A program made the position numbers and the translations under genes. A stretch of DNA of 64,000 nucleotides, from contig NZ_JARZAJ010000019.1 of assembly GCF_029892105.1 (NCBI RefSeq), positions 62,001-126,000 of the forward strand, given 5' to 3'. The notes beneath the pieces were generated by a model. That model was not told where the DNA came from. It worked only from the letters and a program-made list of their open reading frames with translations, and did not search any database. How positions within the stretch are numbered: position 1 is the first letter of the stretch; each line of letters begins with the position of its first letter. Positions 39,458 to 47,078 of the stretch are shown piece after piece. The stretch is from Kitasatospora sp. GP82. GTDB taxonomy: Bacteria; Actinomycetota; Actinomycetes; Streptomycetales; Streptomycetaceae.

Positions 39458-40081
39458 TCAGCCGTCGTGACGGATCCGAAGGCTGTTCAGGGTTTCCTGG
39501 AAGCCGCGGATCAAGGTGGACAGGCCGGTTTCGAAGGCCAGCTCGCTGAAGTCGGGCGGGGCGTTCAGGAGGGGCTCCAGGCCCGGCGGAAGGTTCTCGG
39601 TCGGCAGCGACGCCTTGCGCGGTATGCCGAAGTCGAGGGCTGCGCCGGCGAGGAAGTACTCGATGCACTGGACGATTGGGACCAGGTGCTCCTCCGGCCA
39701 GCCGGCCTCGCGCAGCACGGCGAAGGCGTTGGCGTAGCCCTGGAGTGCCGTGACGGACCGCGTCGGCCGCGTCACCAGTAGCGGCACCATGTTCGGGTGG
39801 GCGGCGAACGCGGCGCGGTAGGAGTGCGCCCAGCTGTCCAGCGCGGCCGTCCACGGGCGGATGCTCGGGTCGAGCTCCATCTCGGCGACGATGAGATCGC
39901 AGATCCCGTCGATGATCTCGTCGCGGCCCGAGACGTAGTTGTAGAGCGACGGGCCCTTGACGCCCAGTCGAGCCGCGATCCGGGTGGTCGAGAGCGCGGT
40001 GGCGCCCTCCTCGTCGACCAGTGCGAGAGCGGCTTGCACGATCCCATCCCGGGTCAGCAGTGGCCGTGACGGCCTGCCCAT
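39458..40081 (-). CDS. TetR/AcrR-family transcriptional regulator
   Basis: A 207-residue repressor. The N-terminal TetR helix-turn-helix is clear: GIVQAALALVDEEGATALSTTRIAARLGVKGPSLYNYVSGRDE, with GPSLYNYV as the recognition helix. The C-terminal ligand and dimer region begins WTAALDSWAHSYRAAFAAHP and resembles TetR_C_1-type members. ATG 40081 has GAGAGGA upstream. A perfect palindrome lies at 40164-40184, upstream of its start and in the shared upstream region of the genes to the right, so it is probably self-regulating. The ligand is unknown. Confidence 0.9.
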   Translation of the reverse strand: MGRPSRPLLTRDGIVQAALALVDEEGATALSTTRIAARLGVKGPSLYNYVSGRDEIIDGICDLIVAEMELDPSIRPWTAALDSWAHSYRAAFAAHPNMVPLLVTRPTRSVTALQGYANAFAVLREAGWPEEHLVPIVQCIEYFLAGAALDFGIPRKASLPTENLPPGLEPLLNAPPDFSELAFETGLSTLIRGFQETLNSLRIRHDG

Positions 40082-40163
40082 CTGTTCGTCCTCTCGCCTG
40101 CTGCTTGTGTCACCCCCCGGTGTTGGGCCGTGAATGCGGATTAGTGTACGTTCTCGCCCAGGC

Positions 40164-40184
40164 AAAACTACTGGCTCTAGTTTT
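40164..40184. promoter_or_regulatory. TetR-type operator palindrome
   Basis: AAAACTA-CTGGCTC-TAGTTTT, a perfect 7-bp inverted repeat over 21 bp, strikingly AT-rich for this genome. It begins 83 bases upstream of the TetR start, and its size fits a TetR dimer site. It probably overlaps the promoter of the TetR gene or of a rightward transcript. Confidence 0.7.
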
Positions 40185-40454
40185 AGGGGGCGCCTGGTGG
40201 ATTGCGCCTCGTGTCGCCCCTGTGGCACCAGACGCGGCTTCGAAGGGCAACTTGCCTTCGCAGTCCCGGCCGACGGCGGACTTCGGCCACCTCCCGTGTG
40301 ATCCCCCTCGACTTGCCGGAAGCCGCCCGGGTCCTTCCTGTGGTGGACCTTGCCGACGCCGATAGCCGCGGTGCAGGGTTCGGTCAGCGTCGACGGCAGC
40401 GGCGGCAGACCGAGCATCGACGGCAGCGGCGGGCTCGACGTGGACGGGGCCGTG

Positions 40455-40586
40455 ATGGCGAGGATCGCCATCCTCGGCACCCCGCTGTTCGAGAAGGACC
40501 TGCCGTTGAAGATCTACCACAACGAATGGCCCATCGTGGCCGGTTCGTACCGCAACGCGACCCCGAGTGCCGCACCGACGAACTGA
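40455..40586 (+). CDS. Small hypothetical frame, 43 residues
   Basis: ATG 40455 opens MARIAILGTPLFEKDLPLKI and ends ATPSAAPTN at TGA 40584-40586, 36 bases before the phosphatase gene. The amino-acid mix looks protein-like, with a possible Rossmann-type first strand, but it is short and matches nothing I recognise. It may be the tail of a truncated gene whose upstream part was replaced by the Gly/Ser repeats before it. Confidence 0.25.
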   Translation: MARIAILGTPLFEKDLPLKIYHNEWPIVAGSYRNATPSAAPTN

Positions 40587-40622
40587 CTGACGATCCATCA
40601 GACGAAAGGCCGAGTCCCAGAT

Positions 40623-41237
40623 ATGAGCATCAAGGCAAAGCTCGTTGCCGCTGCGGCCCTGACGGCCGCGATCACCGCCGGTCTCGCCACCCCCGCGGTC
40701 GCGGCCCCGGCACACCCGGCGGCCGCCGCCGTCGCGGCGAGCAGCAGCACGGTCACCGAGGCGCAGTGGCTGGCCGACGTGAGCACCGCGATCGCGCCGG
40801 CCCGCGGGTACATCGAGCAGCGCACGGCCGAGCCCACGGACCGGAAGCTCGCGATCGTGTTCGACATCGACAACACCACCCTCGCGACGCACTTCCACCC
40901 GTTCGCGATGCCGGGCATCGCACCGGTCGTGCAACTGGCGCAGTACGCCCACTCGCGCGGGGTCGCGCTCATCTTCGTCACCGCGCGACCGGACTTCATC
41001 GAGCTGGCCACTCGGATCAGCCTGGCCAAGGCGGGCTACACCGTGGACGGGCTGTACGGGCGTGACCTGCACGATCTCTTCGAGCCGGTGCAGCAGTTCA
41101 AGACGGATGAGCGGATCGAGGTGGAGCGCCAGGGCTACACGATCATCGCCAGCATCGGCAACAACTGGACCGACCTGGGCGGCGGTCACGCCGAGCGGAC
41201 CTTCAAGCTGCCGGACTACAACGGCCTGCTCTCCTGA
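40623..41237 (+). CDS. Secreted HAD-family (class B/IIIB) acid phosphatase
   Basis: A 204-residue exported phosphatase. The signal peptide is MSIKAKLVAAAALTAAITAG with cleavage near VAAPA, about residue 30. The HAD catalytic motif is IVFDIDNTTL (nucleophile and acid/base aspartates), motif II is the Thr in IFVTARPDF, and motif III the Lys and Asp in later VQQFKTDER and NNWTDL. This fits the HAD IIIB acid phosphatases found in streptomycete secretomes, which release phosphate from organic esters. It ends just before a strong terminator. Regulation by the nearby TetR gene is possible but not shown. Confidence 0.88.
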   Translation: MSIKAKLVAAAALTAAITAGLATPAVAAPAHPAAAAVAASSSTVTEAQWLADVSTAIAPARGYIEQRTAEPTDRKLAIVFDIDNTTLATHFHPFAMPGIAPVVQLAQYAHSRGVALIFVTARPDFIELATRISLAKAGYTVDGLYGRDLHDLFEPVQQFKTDERIEVERQGYTIIASIGNNWTDLGGGHAERTFKLPDYNGLLS

Positions 41238-41263
41238 GACAGCCCTACTGGGGTGAATTCACG

Positions 41264-41302
41264 CCCGCCCGGGGCCGGCACAACGGCCGGGCCCCGGGCG
41301 GG
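41264..41302. terminator. Strong bidirectional hairpin terminator
   Basis: CCCGCCCGGGGC (41264-41275) pairs exactly with GCCCCGGGCGGG (41291-41302) about a 15-base loop that can itself pair partly. It follows the phosphatase stop by about 25 bases and faces the convergent membrane-protein gene. Confidence 0.8.
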
Positions 41303-41329
41303 CTCCAGGCGGACGTGGCAGGTTGCCAG

Positions 41330-41487
41330 GCGTTCGCGGTCGCGTGCTGCTCGGAGAAGTCGAGCGAGGCCGGCTGCACACCGTGCACCAGCCCTGCGGG
41401 GTCCTTGAGCGGGGTGAGGTGGACGATCCAGGCGTGAGGGTAGGCCTCTCCCGGCACCCGCAGGTAGTTCTCGAGGTGCTCGATTCG
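41330..41487 (-). pseudogene. Unassigned protein-like remnant
   Basis: The minus strand reads RIEHLENYLRVPGEAYPHAW, IVHLTPLKDPAGLVHGVQ and ASLDFSEQHATANAW in one frame. The composition is that of real protein, with no start or clear end, and lies between the terminator and the membrane-protein gene. Family not recognised; probably the 3' portion of a deleted gene. Confidence 0.3.
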
Positions 41488-41509
41488 TCCTGGTCGGGTG
41501 CAGGCGCGT

Positions 41510-41947
41510 CTACGCCTCCTCGGGTCTGCCACCGTAGACGCACAGTGCATAGATCGCCACGATGTCGAGCGCGATGATCACCAGTGACCAGAAGGGGTAC
41601 GCGGGCACGACCCACATGTGGGCGAACGCGTTGACGGACAGCACGGTCACGCCGAACCAGCGCCCGATCTGGCCGCCCACCAGGACGCCGAGAGCCGCCG
41701 CGGCCTGCAGGATCGCGAGTGACAGCAAGGTCCAGCCCCAGGCTCGCAGGTCGCCCAGGACGATGTGAGCCCCGGCGACGAAGACATGCGACCGGTGGAT
41801 GGCGGCGATGGCGTCGAGGCCGTTGAAGAACGCCAGGATGATCAGCAAGACGGCGGCGAAGGCCACCATGCCGCTGCCATGAGCGTGATGAGAACCCCCG
41901 GCGGGCGCCCCGCGCGCATCCGCCGCTGATGAAGCATGAGACACCAT
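41510..41947 (-). CDS. Small four-helix membrane protein (DUF7144-like)
   Basis: A 145-residue integral membrane protein. After a histidine-bearing N-terminus (GGSHHAHGSG) come four hydrophobic helices: VAFAAVLLIILAFFNGLDAI, a helix around GAHIVLGDLRAWGWTLLSLAIL, AAAALGVLVGGQIGRWFGVTVL, and FWSLVIIALDIVAIYALCVYG. The pattern and the AFFNGLDAIA-type start of the first helix match small actinobacterial membrane proteins now grouped as DUF7144; role unknown. ATG 41947 is chosen because GGAGGTGG lies directly upstream; the same frame stays open for another 150 codons upstream, see the next entries. Confidence 0.8.
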   Translation of the reverse strand: MVSHASSAADARGAPAGGSHHAHGSGMVAFAAVLLIILAFFNGLDAIAAIHRSHVFVAGAHIVLGDLRAWGWTLLSLAILQAAAALGVLVGGQIGRWFGVTVLSVNAFAHMWVVPAYPFWSLVIIALDIVAIYALCVYGGRPEEA

Positions 41948-42551
41948 GAGAACCACCTCCAAGGAGGTCTCTTCCGTCCACCGTCTCACGCGCGGGGTTT
42001 CCCCTCCACCGCAGTGCGGCGCCTCTACCCGGGGGCAGCTCCCGCTCCGACGGCCGCCGGTCGCAGCACGAGGTCGGATCAGAACGGTGATCCCGACGCC
42101 GGCCAGCTTCGACCCGAGGACGACAAACAGCACCGCCATCACGGCCGTGCTGTGCAGCCCAGTCTTCCAGTCGGCGAGCGTGCTCCTCGCCCGCTCGCCC
42201 ATACACGGGAGGACTCCCAGCGGCACCCGAAGGCCAAGGGACGCGATGATGCCCGGACGCCCGCAGCCTGACAGGCCGTCGGCCCGACCGCGTCTTCGCA
42301 TTCCGAGGTGAGTCTTCTTCGGCTCCGTCCCTGCAGAAGCCACCCGCCCCGCCGAGGCATCTGCCTTGCCCGCGCACACGGTGACAAGCACCGTGTAGCT
42401 GGCAATCATTCAGGCACGGCAGGCCCACCCTGGTAGACGTTCACCCCTGGGCACGGCAACTGTCCACCCTGGGCGCCGTCTCTTTGACCAGGAGATCCGC
42501 GCCCTCGGGCATTAGACTGAAGTCGCAAGCAGCTCATGAAGGGCGAGGCTT
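41948..42551. other. Upstream stretch with in-frame open reading on the minus strand
   Basis: The frame of the DUF7144-like gene continues upstream without a stop to 42409. Part of it looks genuine, notably TGLHSTAVMAVLFVVLGSKL and AGVGITVLIRPRA near 42130-42200, which would be a transmembrane segment. The portion between it and ATG 41947 is Arg/Gly-rich. It may be a fragment of a related membrane gene joined in frame. Nothing else is recognised here. Confidence 0.35.
41955..41968 (-). promoter_or_regulatory. Ribosome-binding site inside a mini-hairpin
   Basis: On the minus strand ACCTCC-TT-GGAGGT precedes ATG 41947. The right arm is the ribosome-binding site and the left arm is its exact complement. 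The 2-base loop means at least one pair must open, but a five-pair stem is possible and could mask the site. Confidence 0.5.
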
Positions 42552-42713
42552 ATGCGCTGCAGAGTCGCTCTCCCCGTACCCGGCCTGCCGCTCTCCGCCT
42601 TCCTGGTCGTGCTGCCCGCTGCCGCGGCGGAGGTGCCCAGAACTCGCGCCTCGACGACCACGTCGGCGTCCGTGTCATCGGCGGCGCCGAATGTCTGCCT
42701 CCCAGCGGCCTGA
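42552..42713 (+). CDS. Possible small exported peptide, 53 residues
   Basis: ATG 42552, with AAGGGCGAGG upstream, begins MRCRVALPVPGLPLSAFLVV and continues into an Ala-rich, signal-peptide-like stretch followed by Ser/Thr-rich sequence and a stop at 42711. The charge-hydrophobic-polar order is that of a signal peptide with a short mature part. It may be the start of a secreted-protein gene truncated by a frameshift, since the next 200 bases are non-coding in appearance. Low certainty. Confidence 0.3.
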   Translation: MRCRVALPVPGLPLSAFLVVLPAAAAEVPRTRASTTTSASVSSAAPNVCLPAA

Positions 42714-42974
42714 ACCTCACCACTGCTCAGAACAGCGGCAGCCAGTATCTTGTGGCCTGCCGCCGAGGGCTGGTCACCGGACGGGGCAGAGTCTTCGCGA
42801 CGGCAAGTCCCGCGTGGAGTCGCCGCCTCGCCCGTGGCCTCCTCAACACAGCGCGGAAGCGCAGGATCGCGGCGAGCGATACCTTCTGGCCCACGGGCCC
42901 GCGTTTCGCACGTCACATGCGCTGAACTACTCCGCGTCCAAGTCCACCCACGCTGGATGAACGAAGGAAATGTC

Positions 42975-43472
42975 ATGCGCGCCACAACTCATCACCGGAT
43001 ACGCGGCGTGTGCGCTGCCGCGTGCGCGCTCCCTCTGCTGGTACTCGCCGGTGCAGCCGGCGCGAGCGCCGCCCCTGCCGGACCCACCTTCGTGCAGCAG
43101 GGCTCCGCCGGGGAGATCCTGTCCCTGGAGAACGCTGCACGAGCCCAGGCCGGCTGCCCGGCGCTGAGCGAGAACGGGCAACTCGCCCAGGCTGCTCAGG
43201 CTCACAGCACGGACATGGCCACCAAGGGCTACTTCGGGCACCAGGGCTCTGACGGATCCGATGTGAGAGCTCGGATCGCACGCACGGGCTTCAGCCCCAA
43301 CAGCCCGTCCGAGGAGAACATCTCCAGCGGCTACCCCACCGCGCAGGCCACCTTCGACGGTTGGATGAACAGTGCTCCCCACAAGGCCGCCATCCTGAAG
43401 TGCAGCTGGACGCAGACCGGTATCGCCAGTGCCCAGCCCGGCAACCTCTGGACCCAGGTCTTCGCAGCCTGA
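42975..43472 (+). CDS. Secreted CAP-domain (SCP/PR1) protein
   Basis: A 165-residue exported protein. The signal peptide covers about residues 1-33 (VCAAACALPLLVLAGAAGAS then AAPAG). The CAP domain follows: EILSLENAARAQAGCPALSENGQLAQAAQAHSTDM, then GYFGHQGSDGSDV with a conserved His, ENISSGY, and WMNSAPHKAAILKCSWTQTG carrying the second conserved His. These are the CAP1-CAP4 positions. Two cysteines (in AGCPAL and LKCSW) could form the usual disulfide. Function in bacteria is not settled. ATG 42975 has GAAGGAAA upstream. A hairpin terminator follows. Confidence 0.88.
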   Translation: MRATTHHRIRGVCAAACALPLLVLAGAAGASAAPAGPTFVQQGSAGEILSLENAARAQAGCPALSENGQLAQAAQAHSTDMATKGYFGHQGSDGSDVRARIARTGFSPNSPSEENISSGYPTAQATFDGWMNSAPHKAAILKCSWTQTGIASAQPGNLWTQVFAA

Positions 43473-43575
43473 CCGGTCGGGCCGGTTCGCGATCGGTGCC
43501 TGTCCAGCAGGTCGCTCGGAGGTTCTGACGGATCCTTCGCCAGGGCCTCTGTCAGACACGGCCCGCCCGTCGGCG

Positions 43576-43600
43576 GCCGGGCCCGAAACCGGGGCCCGGC
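43576..43600. terminator. Hairpin terminator after the CAP gene
   Basis: GCCGGGCCC (43576-43584) and GGGCCCGGC (43592-43600) pair perfectly around GAAACCG, about 100 bases after the CAP stop. Confidence 0.7.
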
Positions 43601-43668
43601 TCGCCGCCGAAGTCCCTTCGAAGCCGCTCACTCGCGTTCCCGCCGGGTCTGTACAGCCAGCCAGCGGT

Positions 43669-43691
43669 GTAACTCGTGTGGTGTGAGTTAC
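43669..43691. repeat. Inverted repeat at the edge of the IS256-type remnant
   Basis: GTAACTC (43669-43675) and GAGTTAC (43685-43691) flank nine bases. The right arm overlaps the transposase stop. GGTGTAACTC resembles the tips of IS256-family terminal repeats, so this may mark the surviving end of the element. Confidence 0.4.
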
Positions 43692-44094
43692 CGGCGGCCG
43701 ATGGAGAGTCGGCCGTCGAAGGCGATGTCGAAGGCCTGTAGTGCGGGCTTCCAGCGCATGGTCCAGCGTTTGCGGTCGGCACCAGTGGGGTCCAGGCTCA
43801 TGACGGCCATGTAGATGCACTTCAGCGCCGCCGCCTCGTTCGGGAAGTGCCCGCGGGCGCGGACGGCCTTGCGTATGCGCGCGTTGACCGACTCGATGGC
43901 GTTGGTCGTGCAGACGACCCGGCGAATCTCCGTGTCGAACTGCAGGAACGGCAGGAACTCGGCCCAGGCGTTCTCCCAAAGCCGAACGATCGCCGGGTAC
44001 TTGACGCCCCACTCCTCCTGGAACTCCAGGAACCGGTCCTCCGCGGCCTTCGCGGTCGGCGCGGTGTAGATCGGCTTGAGGGTCCGGGAGAGGA
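43688..44094 (-). mobile_element. IS256-family transposase C-terminal remnant
   Basis: On the minus strand: TLKPIYTAPTAKAAEDRFLE, then WGVKYPAIVRLWENAWAEFLPFL, FDTEIRRVVCTTNAIESVNARIRKAVRARGHFPNE-type sequence, and AALKCIYMAVMSLD, ending GRLSIGRR. The TTNAIESVNARIRK motif and the catalytic Glu in it identify the mutator/IS256 family. Only the last third of the gene is left; upstream of 44094 the sequence changes to zinc-ribbon coding on the other strand. Not functional. Listed residues are quoted in parts from one continuous frame. Confidence 0.85.
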
Positions 44095-44100
44095 GGGCGT

Positions 44101-44330
44101 CATCGGGCCTGCCCCCGCTGCGGCCACCGGTGGCTGGACGACTACACCGTCCACCACCACCACCACCGCAGCGGCGCTCTGGAGCGCGTCTGCTACCACT
44201 GCCACGGTCTGCGGGTGCTCTCCCCGTACGACACCTCCGGTGCACCGCACTGCCCCGGATGCTCACGTCCGGACGTCGTCGGACGTCTGGTCGCCACCTC
44301 CGGTGCCGAGATCGGTGGGGCGTGTCAGGA
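44101..44330 (+). pseudogene. Zinc-ribbon protein fragment, 5' end lost at the IS junction
   Basis: One plus-strand frame reads RACPRCGHRWLDDYTVHHHH, then RSGALERVCYHCHGLRVLSP and GAPHCPGCSRPDVVGRLVATSG. It contains Cys pairs CPRC, CYHC and CPGC, a zinc-ribbon or rubredoxin-like pattern. There is no start codon before 44215, and the 5' end coincides with the transposase junction near 44095. The frame stays open into the cupin gene, but the sequence after 44330 loses protein character, so a genuine fusion is unlikely. Confidence 0.5.
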
Positions 44331-44427
44331 AGTTCAGCTCACGGACGGCGAAGATCGCCGACTGGCTGCCGCGGGGCACAATGACGACACCCCGAGGAGA
44401 TCACGACAACGTGGGACGAGGACCGAG

Positions 44428-44931
44428 ATGACACCCTTCACCAGCACGGCGCGCCTGCTGGCAGACCTCGCCGAACGCGTCGCCGAGGCCGGTCCGGAGG
44501 AACGTGGCGCACTGTGGCGGCTCACCGAGCCCGCGCGGCAACTCGACGCCAACCTGATCCGCGTACCGGCCGGTGCCGTTGTGGACGAGCACCAGGAGAA
44601 CGACCTGGACGTGCTCCTGCTCGTCGTCGCGGGCGGCGGGACGTTGCTCGGCGGAGCGCAGCCGCTGCCGCTCGAGGTCGGCGCCCTGATCTGGCTGCCG
44701 CGCGCCGCCCGGCGCGGACTGCGTGCCGGACCTGAGGGGCTGGTCTGTCTCACCGTCCATCGACGCCGTCCCGGCCTGGCCGTCCAGGGCACCCGAGACA
44801 TCGGGCCTGTGGCGGAGGGTGGTGAGGCCGCCTGCCAGCTCCACCGGATCTGCCCCGCCTGCGGCGCCGTGCCCGACGGAGTCGCCCCCGCCTACTGCAG
44901 CCGCTGCGGTGAGCGGTTGGCGACGGACTGA
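44428..44931 (+). CDS. Cupin-domain protein with C-terminal zinc ribbon
   Basis: A 167-residue cytoplasmic protein. The helical N-terminus (ARLLADLAERVAEAGPEERG) is followed by a single cupin barrel: VPAGAVVDEHQENDLDVLLLVVAGGG, then LEVGALIWLPRAARRGLRAG. One His and a Glu remain from the cupin metal motif, so metal binding is doubtful. The C-terminus ICPACGAVPDGVAPAYCSRCGE is a Cys4 zinc ribbon. ATG 44428 has GAGGACC upstream. Its position at the narK end of the nitrate cluster, convergent with it, suggests but does not prove a link to nitrogen oxide metabolism. Confidence 0.7.
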   Translation: MTPFTSTARLLADLAERVAEAGPEERGALWRLTEPARQLDANLIRVPAGAVVDEHQENDLDVLLLVVAGGGTLLGGAQPLPLEVGALIWLPRAARRGLRAGPEGLVCLTVHRRRPGLAVQGTRDIGPVAEGGEAACQLHRICPACGAVPDGVAPAYCSRCGERLATD

Positions 44932-45025
44932 CCGGCGGGCCCGGCAGCCGCCGCGGACACTGGTGCCGCCGGCCAGGCCGGGACGACGCCCGGGGCCGGG
45001 CGCTGGCTATGACCGGCCGAGGACT

Positions 45026-45337
45026 GCGTTGGCGCAGCCACGCAGCGTGATCGGCGGCCACCTGCTCTCGGCCGCCGTCGGCTACCTCGTCCTGGCGGGC
45101 TGCGGCAGCTCCACCTGGGCCGCCGTGCTGGCCGGCGGCATCGCGGCGGGCGCAATGATGGTCACCAGGACCCCGTACTCGCCGGCCGCGGCCACCGCGT
45201 TCATCGTCGTCCCGCAGTCTCGCGCCCCGCTGCGTCTCCTCGCGCTGTTGACCTCCGCGACTGTGGTTCTGGTCGCGGCCGGCGTCGTAGCGGGCCGTCC
45301 CGCCCGCGCGACCCGCTACCCCGCCTACTGGTGGTAG
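45026..45337 (+). pseudogene. HPP-family membrane protein, 5'-truncated
   Basis: From 45026 the frame reads ALAQPRSVIGGHLLSAAVGYL, then WAAVLAGGIAAGAMMVTRTP and AATAFIVVPQSRAPLRLLALL, and stops at 45337. LAQPRxVIGGHLLSAxVG is the core signature of HPP proteins, but the two helices and HPP motif normally before it are missing: the preceding 90 bases are Arg/Pro-rich intergenic sequence. The nearest start (GTG 45047) would give 96 residues. Some HPP proteins are nitrite carriers in plastids and cyanobacteria, so its place beside narK is meaningful even if it is dead. Confidence 0.6.
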
Positions 45338-45360
45338 CGCGGCCACTGAGCGGGGTCGGC

Positions 45361-46713
45361 TCACACCCCGGCCGGCCGACGAGGCGACGCCCGCAGGTAG
45401 ACGACCCAGGTCAGCAGCAGGCAGAACCCGTAGTAGCCGAGGAAGGCGAGGTAGGCGCCGTCGCCGTTGTGCGAGCTGAGGAAGGACTGGCGGAAGGCGA
45501 TGTTGACCAGCACGCCACCGAAGGCGCCGATCGCGCCGGCCAGGCCGATCAGGGCCGAGGCGCGGCGGCGCGAGCGCTGCTCGGCAAGGGCCTGGTCCGC
45601 GCCGGCGGCCACCTCGGCCTGTGCCTTGGCCCGGAAGATCGCCGGGATCATCTTGTAGGTCGAGCCGTTGCCCAGGCCGCTGAGCACGAAGAGCGTGGTG
45701 AAGCCGGCCAGGAACAGGCCCAGCGAGTGCAGCCGGGAGGCCTCCAACACCGTGCCGGCGCCGGCTGCCATCGCGGCGAAGGTCCAGCAGGTCACCCGGG
45801 CGCCGCCGAACCGGTCGGCCAGCAGCCCGCCGAGAGGGCGGATCAGCGAGCCGAGCAGCGGGCCGAGGAAGGTCAGGTAGGCGGCCTTCACCGCAGTGTC
45901 GAACTGCTGGTGGAACTGCACCTGGAGGACCTGCCCGAAGGCGAAGCCGAAGCCGATGAACGAACCGAAGGTGCCGATGTAGAGCGCCGAGATCACCCAG
46001 GTGTGCGGCTCCCGGGCCACCTCGCGCATCGCCCCCCGGTCGTTGCGGAGCGCACCGAGGTTGTCCATCCGCAGCGCGGCGCCGAGCGCCGCCAGGATGA
46101 CGAGCGGCAGGTAGACCAGCGGCAGCAGCCGCGGGTGGGCCGCGCCTGCGGTGGCCAGCACCAGCAGTCCGAGCAGCTGCACGACCGGGACGCCCAGGTT
46201 GCCGCCGCCGGCGTTGATGCCGAGGGCCCAGCCCTTGAGGCGTTGCGGGTAGAAGGCGTTGATGTTGGCCATCGAGGAGGCGAAGTTGCCGCCGCCCACC
46301 CCGGCCACCGAGGCCACCAGCAGCAGCGTGCCGTACGAGACCCCGGGCCTGAGCACGATCCCGGCCAGCACGGTCGGCACGAGCAGCAGCAGCGCGCTGA
46401 AGACCGTCCAGTTGCGTCCGCCGAACCGGGCCACCGCGAAGGTGTACGGGATCCGCAGCACCGCGCCGAGCGCGGTGGGCAGCGCGGTGAGTGTGAACTT
46501 CCCTGCGGCGTCGATGTGGTACGCGGGCCCGAGGAAGAGCACCAGCACCGACCACAGGCTCCAGACCGAGAAGCCGATGTGTTCGGAGAGCACCGAGAAG
46601 ACCAGGTTGCGCCGGGCGATTCGGGCGCCGGCCCGCTCCCAGAAGTCGGTGTCCTCGGGCTGCCACTCGTCGATCCGGCGCGCGACGTGTCCGGCGGTGG
46701 CGACAGCGGTCAT
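45361..46713 (-). CDS. narK: Nitrate/nitrite transporter, NarK-type MFS
   Basis: A 450-residue major-facilitator protein with 12 expected helices, moving nitrate in or nitrite out. Nitrate-porter signatures are present: FASSMANINAFYPQRLKGWALGINAGGGNLG (first signature, with GxxxG packing) and LSGLGNGSTYKMIPAIF (second), plus substrate arginines in VLRIPYTF and GPLLGSLIRPLGG. A large loop AEVAAGADQALAEQRSRRRA lies before the later helices. ATG 46713 overlaps the nirD stop by one base (TGATG). Last gene of the assimilatory operon; its end lies 23 bases from the convergent HPP fragment. Confidence 0.93.
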   Translation of the reverse strand: MTAVATAGHVARRIDEWQPEDTDFWERAGARIARRNLVFSVLSEHIGFSVWSLWSVLVLFLGPAYHIDAAGKFTLTALPTALGAVLRIPYTFAVARFGGRNWTVFSALLLLVPTVLAGIVLRPGVSYGTLLLVASVAGVGGGNFASSMANINAFYPQRLKGWALGINAGGGNLGVPVVQLLGLLVLATAGAAHPRLLPLVYLPLVILAALGAALRMDNLGALRNDRGAMREVAREPHTWVISALYIGTFGSFIGFGFAFGQVLQVQFHQQFDTAVKAAYLTFLGPLLGSLIRPLGGLLADRFGGARVTCWTFAAMAAGAGTVLEASRLHSLGLFLAGFTTLFVLSGLGNGSTYKMIPAIFRAKAQAEVAAGADQALAEQRSRRRASALIGLAGAIGAFGGVLVNIAFRQSFLSSHNGDGAYLAFLGYYGFCLLLTWVVYLRASPRRPAGV

Positions 46714-47078
46714 CAGCACACCGCCATGTCGTCCGAAGCGACCCGGACCGGCCGGACCCGCAGGTCAGCCGAGGACCCGTCCGGCGCGCTCTCCTCGTCC
46801 AGGCAGCGCCCGGTGCGCAGGTCGAAGGTCTGCTTGAGCATCGGTGAGACCACCACCGGGATGTCGCCGCGACTGCCGGTCAGCCCGCGCGACATGACGT
46901 AGGCGCCGCTGAACGGGTCACGGTTGTCCAGCGCGTACACCTCGTCGGTACGGGTGCGGAAGACGGCCGCCTGGGTGCCGTCCGGGAGCAGGACGGCCAC
47001 GCCTCGGCCGGGGATCAGGTCGTCGAACTCGCAGACCCGGGTCCAGTTCCGGCCGTCGTCGATCTGTACTGCGTTCAT
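46713..47078 (-). CDS. nirD: Assimilatory nitrite reductase small subunit
   Basis: A 121-residue NirD with a Rieske-like fold: VCEFDDLIPGRGVAVLLPDG, then TDEVYALDNRDPFSGAYVMSRG and PVVVSPMLKQTFDLRTGRCLD. The Rieske Cys/His cluster ligands are absent, as is normal for NirD. It pairs with NirB in the reduction of nitrite to ammonium. ATG 47078 overlaps the nirB stop by four bases. Confidence 0.93.
   Translation of the reverse strand: MNAVQIDDGRNWTRVCEFDDLIPGRGVAVLLPDGTQAAVFRTRTDEVYALDNRDPFSGAYVMSRGLTGSRGDIPVVVSPMLKQTFDLRTGRCLDEESAPDGSSADLRVRPVRVASDDMAVC

Larger units (their letters stand above)
40082..40622. other. Stretch between TetR gene and secreted phosphatase
   Basis: 541 bases with the TetR-type palindrome (40164-40184), a GC-rich region with GGCAGCGGCGG-type repeats at 40394-40436, and one small doubtful frame (40455-40586). 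Confidence 0.5.

Noticed and set aside
40394..40436. Short GGCAGCGGCGG-type repeats considered as an iteron or origin element
   Set aside because: Only two imperfect copies, in a region with no replication gene and no AT-rich unwinding segment.
44215..44931. A single zinc-ribbon-cupin fusion protein starting at GTG 44215
   Set aside because: The joining 95 bases lose protein character and the cupin has its own ATG with a ribosome site at 44428; the GTG falls inside the zinc-ribbon fold.
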